From: Gammaproteobacteria bacterium
GTDB taxonomy: Bacteria > Pseudomonadota > Gammaproteobacteria > HK1
Assembly: GCA_022824305.1 (NCBI GenBank)
Contig: JAJEAD010000044.1
Span: forward strand, 1-54,742
Direction of reading: 5' to 3'
DNA: 54,742 bases
Shown: positions 9,053 to 20,932 of the stretch, one piece after another
Numbering within the stretch: position 1 is the first letter of the stretch
How the letters are laid out: every line of letters begins with the position of its first letter
Made by a program: the position numbers and the translations under genes
The notes under the pieces: model-generated
Database searches by the model: none
Told to the model about the DNA's origin: nothing
What the model saw: the letters and a program-made list of their open reading frames with translations, nothing else

Positions 9053-9841
9053 ATGACGCCGCGCAGCGAGGCGGTGCACGAAGGGCGCGACGCGGCGGAG
9101 CGCCTGATCGTCGCGCTGGACGTCGACACCTGCGACGAGGCGATGCGCCTCGTGGCCCGACTGGAGGACTCGGCGTCCTTCTTCAAGGTGGGATGGCAGC
9201 TCTTCATGGGGACCCATTTCCAGGTTCCGCGCGCGCTGGCGGAACGCGGCAAGAAGATCTTCCTGGACCTCAAGATGGGCGACATTCCCGCGACCATCGT
9301 GCGGGCCCTCGGCAACATGCCGCGTGGAATGCCCGAGTCCCTGGAGATGATGACCTTCCAGGGCGCAAGCAGTCTCATGGAGTCTGTACGCAGAGCCCGC
9401 GGCGCGGGGAATCCCAGGCTGCTGATGGTGACGGTGTTGTCCAGCCTCGAGGACCGGGACGTGCAAGAGCTCCACGGCGAGCGCGCCACCATGGACGGCG
9501 TGGTGGCGCTCCGCGCGCGAAGGGCGCTCGATGCCGGCTGTGACGGAGTGATCGCCTCCGGCGACTCGGTAGGGAAGCTCAGGGCGGAGCTCGGAAGCGA
9601 AGCGCTCATCGTGACCCCGGGCATTCGGCCCCCCGGTGCTCCGGCGGACGACCAGAGGCGCCTGCTCACCCCTTTCCAGGCCGCAAGGGACGGTGCGGAC
9701 TACCTGGTGGTGGGCCGGCCCATCCGCGACGCCGCCGACCCCGGGGCGGTCGCGCGAGGAATGATCGAGGAGATCAGGGCGGGAACGGCGGAACGCGAGA
9801 GATCGACGAGTCGCGCGCCCCGAGGGGACAGCCCCCGGTAG
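9053..9841 (+). CDS. pyrF: Orotidine 5'-phosphate decarboxylase
   Basis: 262 residues. It decarboxylates OMP to UMP, the last step of de novo pyrimidine synthesis. After a short N-terminal extension, LIVALDVDTCDEAMRLV opens the TIM barrel. FLDLKMGDIPATIV (about residues 72-85) carries the catalytic D-K-x-x-D pattern. VTPGIRPPGAPADDQRRLLT and DYLVVGRPI form the phosphate-binding end. The C-terminal tail is basic and poorly conserved. A GTG 15 nt downstream could be the real start. The gene is bracketed by repeat copies A (upstream) and B (downstream) in the same orientation as the gene. Confidence 0.96.
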   Translation: MTPRSEAVHEGRDAAERLIVALDVDTCDEAMRLVARLEDSASFFKVGWQLFMGTHFQVPRALAERGKKIFLDLKMGDIPATIVRALGNMPRGMPESLEMMTFQGASSLMESVRRARGAGNPRLLMVTVLSSLEDRDVQELHGERATMDGVVALRARRALDAGCDGVIASGDSVGKLRAELGSEALIVTPGIRPPGAPADDQRRLLTPFQAARDGADYLVVGRPIRDAADPGAVARGMIEEIRAGTAERERSTSRAPRGDSPR

Positions 9842-9956
9842 GCCCCTACTCCCGGGGACGCGCCGGTTGCGGGCTTCGATGAATGCTCCCGCGCCGACCC
9901 GGGTGCTCCGCGGGCACGGCAGCCCGGCCGCATCCGGCGCCGGTCGCGGTGGGACC

Positions 9957-10106
9957 AACCGCAATGTTCCACCGATTTCCTGGCTCGCGGATGCGCGTCT
10001 GCCGGCATGGGCGCCGCCGGGGCGCACCGTCCCCGGCGCGTCCGCCTTGCTCCTGCCGGCGTCTTCGCGCCCGCAGCTTCCGAGAGTCGGGGAAACACTG
10101 CGGCCA
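9957..10106 (+). repeat. Intergenic repeat copy B (both ends present)
   Basis: About 150 bp in the convergent gap between pyrF and mnmE, forward on the plus strand. The left end is CCGCAATGTTCCACC with the core TTTCCTGGCTCGCGGA. The right end is CAGCTTCCGAGAGTCGGGG running into GGGGAAACACTGCGGC (10089-10104). The last 16 bp match the terminal repeat of the copy at 33415-33596 at every position. The interior is diverged and about 30 bp shorter than that copy. The rest of the gap (9842-9956) holds nothing I recognise. Confidence 0.8.
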
Positions 10107-10112
10107 AGGGGA

Positions 10113-11459
10113 TCACTTGCCGATGCAGAAGCTCGCGAATATCTGCGCCAGCAGGTCATCGCTACTGACAGCGCCCGTGATGCGGCCAAGCGCATTCTGC
10201 GCTTCCCTCAGGTCTTCGGCGAGGAGCTCGCCCGCCCCGCTCTCCGCGAGTTGCGCGCTGCCCCGCTCGACTGCGGTTGCGGCCTCCTCGAGGGCCTCGA
10301 CGTGGCGGCGACGGGCGATGAAGGGTCCGTCCTCGCCGGGCCGGTAGCCGGCGACCGCCTTCAGCCAATCGCGCAGCGCCGGCAGGCCCTCTCCCGTTCG
10401 GGCCGAAATCCGCAGCACCGGGGGATCGGCGCCGCCGTCCGGTCCGGACAGCGTGCCCGTGAGGTCTATCTTGTTGTGCACGCGCAACAGCGCCTGGCCG
10501 GGAGCGATCCCGGGCACGGCATCCGGGGGCGTCTCCGGGTAGCGGTCGTCGACGAGGTGCAGCACCGCATCGGCATCCGCGACGGCGGCGCGGGCGCGGT
10601 CCACGCCGATGCGCTCCACCTCGTCGGCGGCGGCACGGAGCCCCGCGGTGTCCGTCAGGCGCACGGGGAGCCCGTCGAAGTGCAGGGATTCGTGGAGGGT
10701 GTCCCGGGTCGTGCCCGGAATGTCGGTGACGATGGCGGCGTCCCGGCCGCTCAGGCGATTCATCAGGGTCGACTTGCCCACGTTGGGGGCGCCGGCGATG
10801 ACGACGCCGAGGCCGTCGCGAAGCATGCTTCCCTGCCGCGCGTCCACGAGGGTCGCCGAGACGGCGGCGCGCAGGGCCTCGAGGCGATGCACGAGCTCCG
10901 GCTCGGCGAGAAAGTCGATCTCCTCCTCCGGAAAGTCGATTGCCGCTTCCACGTACGTGCGGATGTCCATTAGCTCATCGACGTGCCGGCGCAGCCGCTC
11001 CGCAAAGGCGCCCTCGAGCGAACGCATCGCGCTCTTTGCCGCCTGCTCGGAAGCACTCTCGATCAAATCGGCGACCGCCTCCGCCTGGCTCAGGTCGAGC
11101 CTCCCGTTCAGGAAGGCGCGCTCGCTGAACTCTCCGGGCCGCGCCACCCGCGCCCCGGCGCGCAGCGCGCAGTCGAGCACCATGCCGGTAACGACCGGTC
11201 CGCCGTGTCCCTGCAGCTCGACCGTGTCTTCCCCGGTGTAGGAGCCGGGTCCGGGCTTGTACAACACGAGCCCCCGGTCCACGCTCTCGCCCTTCGCGTT
11301 GCGAAAGGTGCGAAGGCGCGCGACGTGGGACGGAGGCAGGCGCCCGACGACGCAGCGCGCAATCCGGCCCGCGTCCGGGCCGGAGAGGCGAACGATCCCG
11401 ATCCCGCCCCGCCCCGGAGGCGTGGCCACCGCCGCAATCGTGTCGCGCCCCTCCAACAT
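10113..11459 (-). CDS. mnmE: tRNA modification GTPase MnmE
   Basis: 448 residues, full length. With MnmG it installs the cmnm5 (or nm5) group on wobble U34 of several tRNAs. The N-terminal folate-binding domain begins TIAAVATPPGRGGIGIVRLS. The embedded G domain has the Walker A GAPNVGKSTLMN (about residues 220-231), DIPGTTRD, DTAGLR and HNKIDL. The protein ends in CIGK; the invariant C-terminal Cys is catalytic. It is the last gene of the leftward rpmH-rnpA-yidC-mnmE series, 200 bp after yidC. That gap has no recognisable gene, so mnmE may have its own promoter. Confidence 0.98.
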   Translation of the reverse strand: MLEGRDTIAAVATPPGRGGIGIVRLSGPDAGRIARCVVGRLPPSHVARLRTFRNAKGESVDRGLVLYKPGPGSYTGEDTVELQGHGGPVVTGMVLDCALRAGARVARPGEFSERAFLNGRLDLSQAEAVADLIESASEQAAKSAMRSLEGAFAERLRRHVDELMDIRTYVEAAIDFPEEEIDFLAEPELVHRLEALRAAVSATLVDARQGSMLRDGLGVVIAGAPNVGKSTLMNRLSGRDAAIVTDIPGTTRDTLHESLHFDGLPVRLTDTAGLRAAADEVERIGVDRARAAVADADAVLHLVDDRYPETPPDAVPGIAPGQALLRVHNKIDLTGTLSGPDGGADPPVLRISARTGEGLPALRDWLKAVAGYRPGEDGPFIARRRHVEALEEAATAVERGSAQLAESGAGELLAEDLREAQNALGRITGAVSSDDLLAQIFASFCIGK

Positions 11460-11659
11460 CGAGGCCCGATCCGCCGCGCGCCCTCGTCAGCGGGGCGCGG
11501 CCTCGTCCCGACCGGGCTCGGCCGGAGCCGGGGACGCCGACGACGTCACGATCGATCCTTCACCGCGCACCGAAGCGCCACCGCCAGAGGCCTTCGGCAG
11601 GCACGAGGACGTCGGGGCTCCCCTTCGGACCATTCAACCGCGAATCCACACCGCCGCAC

Positions 11660-13330
11660 TCAGCTCATGGGGCCCACGATCTTGCGGGTGATTATCCACT
11701 GCTGGGCGATCGAGAGGAGATTGTTGATGAACCAGTAGAGCACCAGGCCCGACGGAAAGAACAGGAACAGGAAGGTGAACACGAAGGGCAGCGCCATCAT
11801 GATGCGCGCCTGCAGCGGGTCCGGGGGAGCGGGGTTGAGCTTCTGCTGGATGAACATCGTCGCGCCCATCATCAGAGGGAGCACGAAGAAGGGGTCGTAG
11901 ACGCTCAAGTCCTTGAGCCAGAAGACGAACGAGGCCTGGCGCAGCTCCACGCTCTCCAGCAGCACCCAGTACAGCGCGATGAACACCGGTATCTGGACCA
12001 CGATGGGCAGGCAGCCGCCCAGGGGGTTGATCTTCTCCTCCCGGTACAGCTCCATCATCTTCTGGTTCATCTGCGCCTTGTCGCCGCCGTAGCGGTCGCG
12101 AATCGCGGTGATGCGCGGCTGCACCTTGCGCATTCTCGCCATCGACTTGTAGCTCGCGGCGGAAAGGTGGAAGAACGCAAGCTTCACGAGCAGGGTGAGG
12201 ATGATGATCGACCACCCCCAGTTGCCCACGACGCCGTGGATCCAGTCAAGCAGCCAGAACAGGGGCTGCGCAATCAGCCACAGCCAGCCGTAGTCCACCG
12301 CGCGCTTCAGATTGGGCGCCGCCGCCTCCATCCTCGCCTGCACCTTCGGGCCCACGTAGAGACCGATGCGGAGGACGGAGGAGTCTCCGGGCTGCACCTG
12401 AACCCCGGGCGTCATGAGGCCGAGCACGTAGCGAACGCCGTCCGGCTCCAGGCTGTAGAAGCGGTTGATGGCGCTCTGGTCGGGAATCCAGGCTCCGGCA
12501 AAGTAGTGCTGGATCATGGCGACCCAACCGCCGGAGGTTTCCCTCTCCAGCATGTTCTTCGCCATGTCCGAGAACTCGATCTTCTCGTAGGGCTTTTCCG
12601 GCCCCGAGATCACGCCCCCGGTGTAGGTGTAGGTGCGGAACAGCCCTCCTTCCGGCGGCACCTCGGCGCGCAGGAACTGCCCGTAGAGCCGTCCCGCCCA
12701 CGGCATGTCGGCGTTGTTGCGGATCTCGTAGCTCACGTCGATGAGGTAGCTGTCACGGCGGAAGGTGTACACCTTGGTGACCCCGATCGGCCCGTCCGAT
12801 TCCCAGTCCAGGCGGACATCCAGCTCGTCGGCGTCGCCCAGCGCGTACTCGCGCCGCGCGCTCCGGAACCTGGCCCGGTGATTGGGCGCGTCGGCTGCGC
12901 TCAGAAGCCCGGACTGCGCCACGAAGATATCGGGCTCGATCTCCCCGAGAAGCCGGAAGGGAAGATCCGGGCGATCCACCGACACGGGATAGTGCAGGAG
13001 CTCCAGTCGATGGAGATTGCCGCCCGCGAGGTCGATCTCGACGCTGACGACATCCGTCGTTACGCTCACCACTTCCCGCTCGGTCACGGACGGAGCGGTC
13101 GTCGCGGGAGCCACCTGCTCCTCGATGGCGCCGGACGGAATCTCCGGCACCCCGGCATCCTCCGAGAGCGTGGCGGGCGCAGCCGGGGGCACTTCGCCCC
13201 CGCCCTCGCGGGTCGCGCTCGGGGCTTCGGTCGGCGCGGGGCCGTAGTCGATGCGCCACTGCTGCCACATCAGGAAGGCCACGACGCACATGCCGACGAT
13301 GAGCAGTGTCCTCAATTGCTCTAGAGGCAA
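11660..13330 (-). CDS. yidC: Membrane protein insertase YidC
   Basis: 556 residues. It inserts and folds inner-membrane proteins, alone or with SecYEG, and helps assemble respiratory complexes. The N-terminal TM segment (LLIVGMCVVAFLMWQQW) is followed by a large periplasmic domain to about residue 340, then five conserved TM segments with WLIAQPLFWLLDWIHGVVGN, MMELYREEKINPLGGCLPIV and GLVLYWFINNLLSIAQQWII. The hydrophilic-groove Arg lies in the usual TM2 region. The start is TTG 13330 (LPLEQLRTLL), supported by alignment. yidD, normally between rnpA and yidC, is absent. Confidence 0.97.
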   Translation of the reverse strand: MPLEQLRTLLIVGMCVVAFLMWQQWRIDYGPAPTEAPSATREGGGEVPPAAPATLSEDAGVPEIPSGAIEEQVAPATTAPSVTEREVVSVTTDVVSVEIDLAGGNLHRLELLHYPVSVDRPDLPFRLLGEIEPDIFVAQSGLLSAADAPNHRARFRSARREYALGDADELDVRLDWESDGPIGVTKVYTFRRDSYLIDVSYEIRNNADMPWAGRLYGQFLRAEVPPEGGLFRTYTYTGGVISGPEKPYEKIEFSDMAKNMLERETSGGWVAMIQHYFAGAWIPDQSAINRFYSLEPDGVRYVLGLMTPGVQVQPGDSSVLRIGLYVGPKVQARMEAAAPNLKRAVDYGWLWLIAQPLFWLLDWIHGVVGNWGWSIIILTLLVKLAFFHLSAASYKSMARMRKVQPRITAIRDRYGGDKAQMNQKMMELYREEKINPLGGCLPIVVQIPVFIALYWVLLESVELRQASFVFWLKDLSVYDPFFVLPLMMGATMFIQQKLNPAPPDPLQARIMMALPFVFTFLFLFFPSGLVLYWFINNLLSIAQQWIITRKIVGPMS

Positions 13331-13405
13331 GTCGTCATACCCTCGAAGCGTCTATGGGGTTGCGGGCAGCGGCGGCGGCGCGCGCGCCGGCGCCGAAGCT
13401 GCGGA

Positions 13406-13434
13406 AGTGTAGCCGCGGCCGGCACGCGAACGAA
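13406..13434 (-). promoter_or_regulatory. Possible internal promoter before yidC
   Basis: In the 242-bp non-coding gap between rnpA and yidC, the minus strand has TACACT (13406-13411) 17 bp from TTCGTT (13429-13434). The -10 is good and the -35 weak. The gap holds no YidD-like frame: I checked for the family's FYPSCS...HPW motif and it is absent. Confidence 0.3.
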
Positions 13435-13572
13435 GGGGGCGCTTCCCGAGAAATCCGGGGCCGGGGACGCTTTCGCTTGGAAGCCGGCGGCGAAACCGGA
13501 ATCCGAGGCACCCGGGACCCGTTCCGGCAACGCGCCCGCGGCGGCGCGCGCGCTCGTTCCCGTGATGGACGC

Positions 13573-13938
13573 CTACCGCGCAGTGGACTCCGGGCGGCGC
13601 CGCGACATACGGCGCCAATGATCGGCCAGGAGCCGACGCAACTCCGCATTGGGAATTCGGTCCAGGCCGGAACGCGCGAGCACCACCAGGTCCAGACCGG
13701 CGAGTTCCGCGCGGTGAACCCGGAAGCTCTCCCTTATCACCCTCTTTATGCGGTTGCGGCAGACGGCCCTTCGTACTCGTCGGCGAGGGATCGCCATCCC
13801 GAGCCGGGCCCCGCCACCACCGTTCCCGCACGCGAACACCTGCAGTCCGTGACCGGTGGAGCGTATCGGCTTTGCGAACACCCGCCTGAAGTCCCGGGCT
13901 CGCGTGAGTCGGCAGGCACGGGGAAAAGGTCCGGGCAC
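13573..13938 (-). CDS. rnpA: Ribonuclease P protein component
   Basis: 121 residues with a GTG start at 13938, matching the about 119-residue E. coli protein. It binds the RNase P RNA and helps 5' processing of pre-tRNAs. PRACRLTRARDFRRVFAKP is the N-terminal signature. The RNR-type motif is CRNRIKRVIRESFRVHRAEL, with a basic C-terminus. The frame stays open upstream through rpmH, but those residues are rpmH read out of frame. The start lies 23 nt after the rpmH stop. No convincing ribosome-binding site is seen, so coupling to rpmH translation is likely. Confidence 0.93.
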   Translation of the reverse strand: MPGPFPRACRLTRARDFRRVFAKPIRSTGHGLQVFACGNGGGGARLGMAIPRRRVRRAVCRNRIKRVIRESFRVHRAELAGLDLVVLARSGLDRIPNAELRRLLADHWRRMSRRRPESTAR

Positions 13939-13961
13939 CCCGGCAAGAGGCGAGTCGAAAC

Positions 13962-14096
13962 TCAGGCGCTCAACTTGCGCCGCCGCTTGGCGCGCCGGTT
14001 CCTGATGATTCTCCGTCCCGCCTTCGTCGCCATGCGGGCACGAAACCCGTGGCGTCGCTTGCGCTTCAGATTGCTCGGCTGAAAGGTTCGTTTCAC
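13962..14096 (-). CDS. rpmH: 50S ribosomal protein L34
   Basis: 44 residues from GTG 14096: [18 protein letters not shown], then [20 protein letters not shown] and a basic end KLSA. This is the textbook bacterial L34 sequence and length. It sits in the rRNA core of the large subunit near the exit tunnel. It heads the rpmH-rnpA-yidC operon leftward from the origin and has a clear promoter at 14156-14185. Confidence 0.98.
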   Translation of the reverse strand: MKRTFQPSNLKRKRRHGFRARMATKAGRRIIRNRRAKRRRKLSA

Positions 14097-14489
14097 TTGA
14101 ATCCAGCACTCTCGAAGACACGCACACGATCAGAGCGTGGCGATGAGGGGCGCGAATCCTACTCCCCGCCCGCGGGCCGGGTCAAACTGCGCCCACGCGT
14201 TCGGCCCGGTTCGGGCACCCGGGACGGGGGCGTCCGACATTCACTTCCGGGCGAGAATTCCGAACTTGGAGAAAGCGCCGGAAAATCAAGAAATTATCCT
14301 CCGAAGCAACGCCCGCGCGATGGGTCCGCTCAGACTTACGCAAGTGAAAAAATCCCTGTTTATCAGCGACTTGAAGGGTCGTGTGACACTCCGGGAAGCG
14401 CAATTCTGGATAAGCGGCGCGCAACCGGGATACACTCTTTTGGAGGGCGCGTACATCTTCCGGGTGTACCCTAAAGGGGGAACTATTCG
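14097..14489. other. rpmH-dnaA divergent intergenic region
   Basis: 393 bp without a gene. It contains the leftward rpmH promoter (14156-14185) and the dnaA leader. The rightward half is relatively A+T-rich (14281-14430). It has near-matches to DnaA boxes (TTATCCTCC at 14294, and TGGATAAGC near 14407, which is TTATCCA-like on the minus strand) but no 8/9 or better match. The dnaA ribosome-binding site AAAGGGGG lies 9 nt before its GTG. A TACACT near 14431 is a possible dnaA -10 without a convincing -35. Confidence 0.6.
14156..14185 (-). promoter_or_regulatory. Sigma-70 promoter of rpmH-rnpA-yidC
   Basis: Minus-strand TTGACC (14180-14185, 5/6), an 18-bp very GC-rich spacer and TAGGAT (14156-14161). 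Predicted start about 14149, 53 nt before the rpmH GTG. This is one of the better sigma-70 matches in the window and sits where rpmH promoters are expected. Confidence 0.6.
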
Positions 14490-15833
14490 GTGGCATCGCT
14501 GTGGGAAGAGTGTCTCGACAGACTCGAAGGCGAGCTCTCTCCTCAACAGTTCAACACCTGGGTCCGTCCCCTCCAGGCCGTCGAGGACGGCCAGCGGCTG
14601 CTGCTCCTCGCACCCAACCGATTCGTGCAGAGCGAGGTCAACGAGAACCTGGCGCAGCGGATCAAGGAAGTGCTGCGCCGCAACCGGAACTCGCGCATCG
14701 CCAGCATCGTGGTCGAGGTGGGCGCAGAGACCGGCGGCGGGACCCGCGATACGAGGAGCGGGACGCAGCGGCACAGCTCGCTCCGGAGCACCCTGGACTC
14801 CGTCCCGCCGAGGCCCAACGGCCTTCAGCCCGAGTTCACCTTCGACACCTTCGTTGAAGGCCGCTCCAACCAGTTCGCCCTCGCCTACTCCATCAAGGTC
14901 AGCGAAGATCCGGGGGGAGCGAGCAATCCCTTTCTCATCTACGGAGGCGTCGGGCTCGGCAAGACCCACCTGATGCAGGCGCTCGGCAACGCCACCGACC
15001 GCAATCGCCCCGACACCCGCGTCGTCTACGTGCACTCCGAACGCTTCCTCTCGGAAATGGTGAGCGCCATCAAGCGCAACGCCATCGACTCCTTCCAGCG
15101 AAACTATCGTTCGATCGACGTGCTGCTCATCGACGACATTCAGTTCTTTGTCGGAAAAGAACGCACCCAGGAAGAGTTCTTCCATATCTTCAACAAGTTA
15201 CATCAAGATCAGCGCCAGATTGTGGTCACCTGCGACCGCTATCCGAAGGCCATTGACGGGCTCGAGGAGCGCTTGACCTCACGCCTGAGCTGGGGCCTGA
15301 CCGTCGAAATCGAGCCCCCGGATATCGAGACCCGGGCCGCCATACTCATGCGCAAGGCCCAGGAATCGGGTTTCGAGCTGTCGAGAGAGGTCACGCTGTT
15401 CATCGCGGAACGAATCCGCTCCAACGTTCGAGAGCTCGAAGGGGCCCTGCGGCGGGTGATCGCCAACGCACAGTTTACCCGACGAGCGATCACCCTCGAC
15501 CTCACCCGGGAAGCGCTGAGGGACATTCTCGCCCTGCAGAGCAAGCTCATCACGATCGAGAACATCCAGCAGACCGTCGCGCGCTACTACAAGATTCGGG
15601 TGGCGGACCTCGTCTCGAAACGGCGCAGTCGCTCCATCACCCGACCCCGTCAGATTGCGATGACGCTGGCAAAGGAGCTGACCAATCACAGTCTCCCGGA
15701 AATCGGCGACGCCTTCGGCGGCAGGGACCATACGACGGTTCTCCACGCCCGGAAGAAAGTGCGGGAGCTGCGAGACGAAAGCGCCGTCATCAACGAGGAG
15801 TACGAAGCGCTCTGTCGAGTACTGACCGCATAG
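14490..15833 (+). CDS. dnaA: Chromosomal replication initiator DnaA
   Basis: 447 residues from GTG 14490, with a strong upstream AAAGGGGG. It binds DnaA boxes as ATP-DnaA, melts oriC and loads DnaB. Domain I is LWEECLDRLEGELSPQQFNT, followed by a variable domain II (about residues 75-110). The AAA+ domain III has Walker A GGVGLGKTHLMQ (about 151-162), Walker B VLLIDDIQFF and a sensor motif SRLSWGLTVEIE. Domain IV has the DNA-binding signature FGGRDHTTVLHA near 410-421. It heads dnaA-dnaN-recF-gyrB, with a putative oriC just downstream. Confidence 0.99.
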   Translation: MASLWEECLDRLEGELSPQQFNTWVRPLQAVEDGQRLLLLAPNRFVQSEVNENLAQRIKEVLRRNRNSRIASIVVEVGAETGGGTRDTRSGTQRHSSLRSTLDSVPPRPNGLQPEFTFDTFVEGRSNQFALAYSIKVSEDPGGASNPFLIYGGVGLGKTHLMQALGNATDRNRPDTRVVYVHSERFLSEMVSAIKRNAIDSFQRNYRSIDVLLIDDIQFFVGKERTQEEFFHIFNKLHQDQRQIVVTCDRYPKAIDGLEERLTSRLSWGLTVEIEPPDIETRAAILMRKAQESGFELSREVTLFIAERIRSNVRELEGALRRVIANAQFTRRAITLDLTREALRDILALQSKLITIENIQQTVARYYKIRVADLVSKRRSRSITRPRQIAMTLAKELTNHSLPEIGDAFGGRDHTTVLHARKKVRELRDESAVINEEYEALCRVLTA

Positions 15834-16030
15834 CTGTTGGCAAGCTGTGGACAACCTGCCGAGGAGTTTCGCCTCCTCGGATCCTGCACACTGCCCGCAC
15901 ACCCTCGCACATCGCGCGCCACGTTGTTCCCAACAGAGATTTGCATACATCAACTATCTGAATAATATAAGAATAGTTGGGTTGTCCACAGATACGGGGC
16001 GATCCAACAAAACAAACAAAAGGTAGATAC
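15834..16030. other. oriC: Putative replication origin (oriC)
   Basis: The dnaA-dnaN gap holds two DnaA boxes of identical sequence in opposite orientation: TGTGGACAA at 15846-15854 and TTGTCCACA at 15982-15990 (8/9 to TTATCCACA). Between them is the most A+T-rich stretch nearby (about 15938-15980, ATACATCAACTATC...AATAATATAAG), a plausible unwinding element. A perfect 8-bp hairpin lies at 15859-15880. Only two strong boxes are seen, fewer than in E. coli oriC, so weaker sites or the rpmH-dnaA gap may also contribute. The location is inferred from gene order and these motifs. Confidence 0.65.
15859..15880. terminator. Hairpin just after dnaA
   Basis: Perfect inverted repeat CCGAGGAG-TTTCGC-CTCCTCGG, 26 bp after the dnaA stop. 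There is no U-tract, so it could be a weak or Rho-assisted terminator, an mRNA 3'-end stabiliser, or an origin structural element. Confidence 0.4.
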
Positions 16031-17140
16031 ATGCAATTTACTGTTGATCGTGACACGTTGCTGCACCCCTTGCAGGCGGTTCAGGGTGTGGTGGAGAGGC
16101 GGCAAACCACGCCCATCCTGGCCAATGTACTCCTGAAGTGTTCGGATGAGTCGCTGTCGGTATCGGCGACGGACATGGAGCTGCATTTCGTGGCGACTAC
16201 TGCGTTGAGCGCCGCGGAACCCGGATCCACGACGGTACCCGCCCGCAAGCTCATCGACATCTGCCGCTCGCTGTCGCCGGGCACGGACGTTCGTCTCTCC
16301 ATGGAGAAGGACAGGGTCCTGCTGCGCTGCGGTCGCAGTCGATTCGTGCTGAATACCCTGCCGGCGGAAGACTTTCCGGTATTCGACCTGCCGACGCCAG
16401 AAGCAAGCCTGTCGCTGGCCCAGGGTGACTTGAAGAGGCTGATCGATCTGACGCATTTCGCGATGGCTCAGCAGGACGTGCGCTACTATCTCAACGGTCT
16501 GCTGCTCGAATTCGCCGAACGGAGGCTGCGCGCCGTAGCGACGGACGGACATCGGCTCGCAATCGCGGACCTCGAGGTCGACTGTTCGGGCCTCCCGGAG
16601 CCGAGATCCCTCATAGTCCCCAGAAAGGGGGTCATGGAGTTGAGCCGGGCTCTCGGAGGGGGAGACGAGAGCATCGAGATCATGCTTGCGGCGAATCAGA
16701 TCCAGATCAATCTTCCGGGCCTCACATTTGTCAGCAAGCTCATCGAAGGCAAGTTTCCCGACTACGATCGGGTCGTTCCCCTGGTGGAGACCTGCGACAA
16801 GCACGTGACGGTCGATCGGGAGGCGCTACGCCAGAGTCTGGCCCGCGCGTCTATTCTCTCCAATGAGAAGTATCGTTCCATCCGTTTGAATCTCAAGGAA
16901 AACATGCTGCGGGTGCTCGCCAACAACCCGGATCAGGAAGAGGCGGAGGACGAAGTCGAAGTGGAGTACTCCGGGGACTCCCTGGAGATCGGTTTCAACG
17001 TGGCGTATCTCATGGACGCGCTGAGTGTCGTGCCGACGGAGTCTGCAAGGCTTCACCTGACCGATGCGGACAGCAGTTGCCTGATTACCCCGGACCGCGG
17101 AGAGGCGTGCCAGTACGTGGTGATGCCGATGCGTCTGTAG
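16031..17140 (+). CDS. dnaN: DNA polymerase III beta sliding clamp
   Basis: 369 residues, against 366 in E. coli. It forms the dimeric ring that tethers Pol III to DNA. It starts MQFTVDRDTLLHPLQAVQGV, with VVERRQTTPILANVLLKCSD in domain 1. FAMAQQDVRYYLNGLLLEF is the family signature of domain 2, and it ends with EACQYVVMPMRL, the conserved partner-binding C-terminus. ATG 16031 was chosen by alignment; the frame is open 18 codons upstream into oriC. The next gene, recF, follows after 163 bp with no recognisable feature. Confidence 0.99.
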   Translation: MQFTVDRDTLLHPLQAVQGVVERRQTTPILANVLLKCSDESLSVSATDMELHFVATTALSAAEPGSTTVPARKLIDICRSLSPGTDVRLSMEKDRVLLRCGRSRFVLNTLPAEDFPVFDLPTPEASLSLAQGDLKRLIDLTHFAMAQQDVRYYLNGLLLEFAERRLRAVATDGHRLAIADLEVDCSGLPEPRSLIVPRKGVMELSRALGGGDESIEIMLAANQIQINLPGLTFVSKLIEGKFPDYDRVVPLVETCDKHVTVDREALRQSLARASILSNEKYRSIRLNLKENMLRVLANNPDQEEAEDEVEVEYSGDSLEIGFNVAYLMDALSVVPTESARLHLTDADSSCLITPDRGEACQYVVMPMRL

Positions 17141-17303
17141 TCGGAAGCGAAGGCCCTCTTCGGTGCTGAGCGCGCGTCGGGGAGGAACGCCGTCTCACTC
17201 GATCCAGTGCGGGGCGTATCCCGACCGAGAGTGACTCGGAAGCAGAGCAGGCGCGAGGCCCTGCCGGGCGGGAAGCGCCTGGAGACAGTCCGGACCGGTA
17301 CGG

Positions 17304-20815
<3,512 letters not shown>

Positions 20816-20932
20816 GTCCTGGATACCTGAACCAGCCGGCGCGCGGAAGCGCAATCCGGGGAAGACGCGGAGCCGCCCTGCCACGGCCGGATGCTTCACC
20901 CCAGCTCCTGGCAGGTCGATGCGATTCTGGGC

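Noticed and set aside
13331..13572. A yidD gene between rnpA and yidC
   Set aside because: No frame shows YidD's hydrophobic start, FYPSCS-type Cys motif or HPW tail.
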